From: JBKJUK01 sp046590705
GTDB taxonomy: Bacteria > Acidobacteriota > Thermoanaerobaculia > Gp7-AA8
Direction: 5' to 3'
DNA length: 6,129 nucleotides
Assembly: GCA_046590705.1 (NCBI GenBank)
Contig: JBKJUK010000203.1
Coordinates: 1 to 6,129 of the forward strand
Shown here: positions 6,039 through 6,129 of the stretch, piece by piece
Layout: each line of letters opens with the position of its first letter
Position numbering within the stretch: position 1 is the stretch's first letter
Notes under the pieces: model-generated
Databases searched by the model: none
The model's input: the letters and a program-made list of their open reading frames with translations, nothing else
Told to the model about the DNA's origin: nothing
Program-made: the position numbers and the translations under genes

Positions 6039-6129
6039 ATGCAGGCATATTGCAGTCTTTTGGTTCAGATACTCAACGTTATTCCACGGGGTCAGTTTCA
6101 GCAGTTAGTGCAGAAACATGGGAGCGAGC
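6039..6129 (+). CDS. IS4-family-like transposase, N-terminal fragment
   Basis: Thirty codons from the ATG at 6039 run off the right edge: MQAYCSLLVQILNVIPRGQF then QQLVQKHGSE. The pattern of a short hydrophobic helix, IPRGQF, then a LVxKH helix resembles the DUF4372-type N-terminus of many IS4-group transposases, which often read like FxQLLxxIPRxxFExLVxKH. In such enzymes this region precedes the DDE catalytic domain, which is outside the window. The strong ribosome site just upstream supports the start. Whether the gene is intact cannot be judged, and the family call rests on only 30 residues. Confidence 0.65.
   Translation, partial: MQAYCSLLVQILNVIPRGQFQQLVQKHGSE

Larger units (their letters stand above)
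5953..6129 (+). mobile_element. Left end of an IS4-family-like insertion sequence (partial)
   Basis: The transposase start at 6039 is preceded by about 90 bp of non-coding sequence with structured repeats, as expected of an IS terminus. The exact outer end cannot be set from one side. I place it tentatively near the short inverted repeat TCCAAA (5953-5958) / TTTGGA (5966-5971). The right end lies beyond the window, and no target duplication can be checked. Confidence 0.45.

Overview
The window has a base composition near 58-60% GC by eye and reads like a chromosomal segment of an environmental bacterium. The mix of a leucine/acyl-CoA-type biotin carboxylase, a GAF-fused PilB/GspE ATPase and intergenic tracts full of short palindromes and heptamer repeats is reminiscent of Acidobacteriota or similar soil/marine lineages. 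That placement is a guess from gene style; no marker gene is present.

All recognisable genes lie on the + strand. (1) Positions 1-139 hold the last 45 residues of an enoyl-CoA hydratase/crotonase family protein. (2) Positions 127-1623 encode a biotin carboxylase that overlaps the hydratase by 13 bp. The pair resembles the hydratase (LiuC) plus carboxylase alpha-subunit (LiuD/MccA) arrangement of leucine/isovalerate catabolism, but this carboxylase ends before any biotinyl domain. (3) Positions 1624-1878 are non-coding and repeat-rich: a GAATGNN heptamer array, a 101-bp element with perfect 15-bp inverted ends, and a CGGCCCC heptamer tract. (4) Positions 1879-3291 encode a membrane diguanylate cyclase with an eight-helix sensor region and an intact GGEEF and I-site. 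(5) Positions 3292-3535 are non-coding and contain a 123-bp inverted-repeat element, followed by a possible promoter. (6) Positions 3536-5842 encode a 768-residue assembly ATPase of the PilB/GspE/PulE family with an N-terminal GAF domain and a MshEN-like domain before the ATPase core. (7) Positions 5843-6038 contain another heptamer array (GAACGCA), a hairpin, and the left end of an IS4-like element. The element's transposase starts at 6039 and runs off the window.

The first two genes form a metabolic operon end. The middle two suggest a signalling-to-motility/secretion theme: a c-di-GMP synthase beside an ATPase that carries two potential ligand-sensing domains, one GAF with a cyclic-nucleotide-type NKX5FX3DE motif and one degenerate MshEN. 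They are separated by 244 bp and a repeat element, so they are probably transcribed separately. The transposon end shows a 16-nt arm that can pair with the transposase Shine-Dalgarno region, a layout that suggests protection against read-through translation.
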